A stretch of 7,536 nucleotides of DNA, from NCBI GenBank assembly GCA_937951875.1, contig CALGAN010000021.1, positions 1 through 7,536 of the forward strand, in the 5' to 3' direction. The translations under genes and the position numbers were made by a program. This stretch comes from an uncultured Alkalilimnicola sp. GTDB lineage: Bacteria > Pseudomonadota > Gammaproteobacteria > Nitrococcales > AK92. Below the pieces are notes generated by a model. It made no database searches and was not told where the DNA came from. It was given only the letters and a program-made list of their open reading frames with translations. Below are positions 6,057-7,536 of this stretch, piece by piece (position 1 is the stretch's first letter; each line of letters starts with the position of its first letter).

Positions 6057-6181
6057 CGGTGGCGGATGGGCCCCGCACTTGCGGCGCGGGCGCGTTTTCG
6101 CCAAGCTGCAGCGCCGCCTCTGGCGTCGCTTGCCATGGACGACCTCGCCAAGCGCCAAGGATGGACCGGTCTATGCTCGGG

Positions 6182-6197
6182 AAGGAGAGCCATCCTG
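6182..6197 (+). promoter_or_regulatory. Ribosome-binding site placing a CTG start
   Basis: AAGGAG at 6182-6187, then seven bases, then CTG at 6195-6197. The site is as strong as any in the window and has optimal spacing to CTG, but only four bases to the ATC at 6192. It decides the start of the permease. Confidence 0.6.
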
Positions 6198-7139
6198 CTT
6201 ACCATCCTCAACATCCTGACGCCGATTTTCGCGGTCATCGCGCTCGGCTGGGTGCTCACCCGCACCGGCTTCCTGTCCGCGCAAGCGCTGGTGGACATGA
6301 ACCGGCTGACCTATTGGATCGGCTTGCCGGCGGCGCTGTTCCAGCGCATCGCCGGCGCCAGCGCGGAAATCGGCATGGTGGCCGATCTGCTGCTGGTGGG
6401 GGTGGCCGCCACGCTGCTCGCGGTCGCGGCGGCGTGGCTGACGGCGCGGCTGCTGCGCATGCCCGCCGCCTCCCACGGTGCTTTCATCCAGGGTGTGTTC
6501 CGCGGCAACCTGGCGTTCATCGGTCTGCCGGTGGTGCTGTACGCCTTCGTCGTGCCCGGCGCGGACAGCGCCAGCGCCGAGGTCAGCGCGCTGCTGGCGC
6601 TCGGCCCGATGACGGTGTTCTTCAATATCCTCGCGGTGCTGGTGTTGTTGCTGTTCGGCGGCAGCGCCCCGCGCGGTGGCGGCATGGCGCTGACGGTGGC
6701 CAAGGGGCTGCTGACCAATCCCATCCTGCTGGCCTGCGCCTTCGGGCTGGTGTTCTCGCTGTCCAGCATCACCCTGCCGGCCACCGTTTCCCGGACCCTG
6801 GCGGCGATCGGCCAGGTGGCGTTGCCGCTGGCGTTGATCTGTATCGGTGGCACGCTGCACACCACCCGGATTCAAGGCAGTCTCGGCTGGGCTTTTACCG
6901 GCGCGGCGCTGAAGGTGGCGCTGGTGCCGGCGATCGGTCTGGCGCTGGCCTGGTGGGTGGGGCTGTCGGCCGAGCACACCCGCATCGTCATGATCCTGCT
7001 GGCCTGTCCGACGGCGTCGGTGTCGTACGTGCTGACCCGGCAGCTCAAGGGTGACGAGTCTCTGGCCTCCAGCATCGTGGTGATCAGCAACGTGCTGGCG
7101 GTGCCGGCGATGATGGCGGTGCTGGCGGTTACGGCATAG
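6195..7139 (+). CDS. AEC-family permease (auxin efflux carrier type), probable CTG start
   Basis: Inner-membrane secondary transporter of the AEC/Mem_trans family (PF03547), whose bacterial members move small organic acids; the substrate is not visible. The 314-residue product is almost wholly hydrophobic with about ten membrane segments. It has the two family repeats: GVFRGNLAFIGLPV (100-113) in the first half and ACPTASVSYVLTRQ (270-283) in the second. The start is unusual. AAGGAG (6182-6187) is the only good ribosome site, and it lies 7 bases before CTG at 6195. Starting there gives MLTILNILTPIFAVIALGWV, exactly where relatives usually begin. No ATG, GTG or TTG in frame follows the site nearby. 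The in-frame ATGs at 6066 and 6135 have no ribosome site and would add an Arg/Ala-rich leader; if one is used the gene starts at 6135. ATC at 6192 is a less likely start. The gene is 138 bases downstream of the cyclase gene. Confidence 0.9.
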   Translation: MLTILNILTPIFAVIALGWVLTRTGFLSAQALVDMNRLTYWIGLPAALFQRIAGASAEIGMVADLLLVGVAATLLAVAAAWLTARLLRMPAASHGAFIQGVFRGNLAFIGLPVVLYAFVVPGADSASAEVSALLALGPMTVFFNILAVLVLLLFGGSAPRGGGMALTVAKGLLTNPILLACAFGLVFSLSSITLPATVSRTLAAIGQVALPLALICIGGTLHTTRIQGSLGWAFTGAALKVALVPAIGLALAWWVGLSAEHTRIVMILLACPTASVSYVLTRQLKGDESLASSIVVISNVLAVPAMMAVLAVTA

Positions 7140-7162
7140 CCGCGCGGCCGCGCCGTAACCGC
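7125..7162. terminator. Hairpin between convergent genes, probable bidirectional transcription stop
   Basis: GCGGTTACGGC (7125-7135) and GCCGTAACCGC (7152-7162) are perfect 11-bp complements around a 16-base loop. The loop itself contains the palindrome GCCGCGCGGC (7139-7148). It spans the permease stop (7137-7139) and ends 8 bases before the stop of the convergent gene. No T-run follows on either strand, so its role as a terminator is inferred from its position and strength. Confidence 0.6.
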
Positions 7163-7170
7163 GGCGCTGA

Positions 7171-7536
7171 TCAGTCGACCAGCGCCTGGTACACCAGCGA
7201 GCGCAGCTCGCGCCGCAGCGGGTAGGTCGACGACGGGGCCAGCTGCGACATCTGCAGCACGATCAGGTCCTCGACCGGATCGATCCAGAACTGAGTGCTG
7301 GCCATGCCATGCCAGAAGTACTCGCCCGGCGAGCCCATGGTCTGGGCCTTGGCCGGATCCAGCACCACGGTGAAGCCGAGCCCAAAGCCCATGCCTTCGC
7401 CCGGCGCTTCGTTGAAGAACCGGCGCTGGCCCATATCGGCGAGGCTGCCGTTCAGGTGGTTGACCGTCATGAACTCGACCGTCTTGCGGCCGAGCAGGCG
7501 CACGCCGTCGAGCTCGCCCTTGTTGCGCAGCATGCG
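7171..7536 (-). CDS. Serine hydrolase of the beta-lactamase (class C)/esterase family, C-terminal 121 residues
   Basis: C-terminal end of a protein resembling the PF00144 group, which covers class C beta-lactamases, DD-peptidases and EstB-type esterases. The visible part shows RLLGRKTVEFMTVNHL, typical of the region before the third active-site motif. It then has GMGFGLGFTVVLDPA and GEYFWHGMASTQFWIDPVED. In relatives the HGM here is usually W/H-G-G or KTG, the third motif that lines the active site. The nucleophile motif SxxK and the Tyr motif lie beyond the right edge, so activity cannot be judged. An esterase or an uncharacterised hydrolase is at least as likely as a true beta-lactamase. 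The frame is open through base 7536 and the gene continues out of the window. It converges on the permease gene across a strong hairpin. Confidence 0.85.
   Translation of the reverse strand, partial: RMLRNKGELDGVRLLGRKTVEFMTVNHLNGSLADMGQRRFFNEAPGEGMGFGLGFTVVLDPAKAQTMGSPGEYFWHGMASTQFWIDPVEDLIVLQMSQLAPSSTYPLRRELRSLVYQALVD

Noticed and set aside
5325..6158. 277-codon minus-strand frame opposite the cyclotransferase gene
   Set aside because: Antisense shadow of a gene with all family motifs; the composition is not protein-like.
6005..7054. 349-codon plus-strand frame overlapping the cyclase end and the permease
   Set aside because: Arg/Gly/Ala/His-rich low-complexity product in another frame of a clear membrane transporter; no ribosome site or domain.
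1..7536. A new multi-gene defence, mobile or biosynthetic system
   Set aside because: The genes are familiar housekeeping and envelope functions in mixed orientation, with no nuclease, toxin, recombinase or clustered unknown genes.

Overview
This is a GC-rich chromosomal stretch with strong Shine-Dalgarno sites and tight gene packing. An AcnB-type aconitase, a Tat-signal aldo/keto reductase, a lytic transglycosylase and a fatty-acid dienoyl-CoA isomerase together suggest a free-living gammaproteobacterium or close relative. The window cannot fix the genus. I see no rRNA, tRNA, CRISPR array, transposase, integrase or phage gene.

Left part, all on the minus strand: the first 256 codons of aconitase B run off the left edge (GTG start at 768). 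A sigma70-type promoter sits about 160 bases upstream. Next come a Tat-exported aldo/keto reductase (976-1911) and a periplasmic lytic transglycosylase (2021-2788). Both of these genes are shorter than their longest open frames, because the ribosome-binding sites point to internal ATGs.

Middle part: a divergent regulatory gap (2789-3041) with a 9-bp dyad precedes an unrecognised 89-residue acidic protein (3042-3311), which is closed by a textbook intrinsic terminator. After it lies a dienoyl-CoA isomerase (3439-4281). A gene-free stretch of about 400 bases follows, containing a nested inverted repeat and a second hairpin. A small two-helix membrane protein (4687-5034, minus strand) lies beyond.

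Right part: an AT-rich divergent gap leads to an exported glutaminyl-peptide cyclotransferase-like beta-propeller (5262-6056). An AEC-family permease (about 6195-7139) follows and appears to start at CTG. A strong hairpin separates it from a convergent serine hydrolase of the beta-lactamase/esterase type, of which only the C-terminal 121 residues are present (7171 to the right edge).

The genes do not form one pathway. They are mostly single-gene units in mixed orientation, with envelope functions (transglycosylase, exported cyclase, exported reductase, permease, small membrane protein) interspersed with central and fatty-acid metabolism. I found no convincing new multi-gene system. The points most worth checking are the CTG start, the nested inverted repeat at 4334-4404, the dyad before the orphan small gene, and the long acnB leader.
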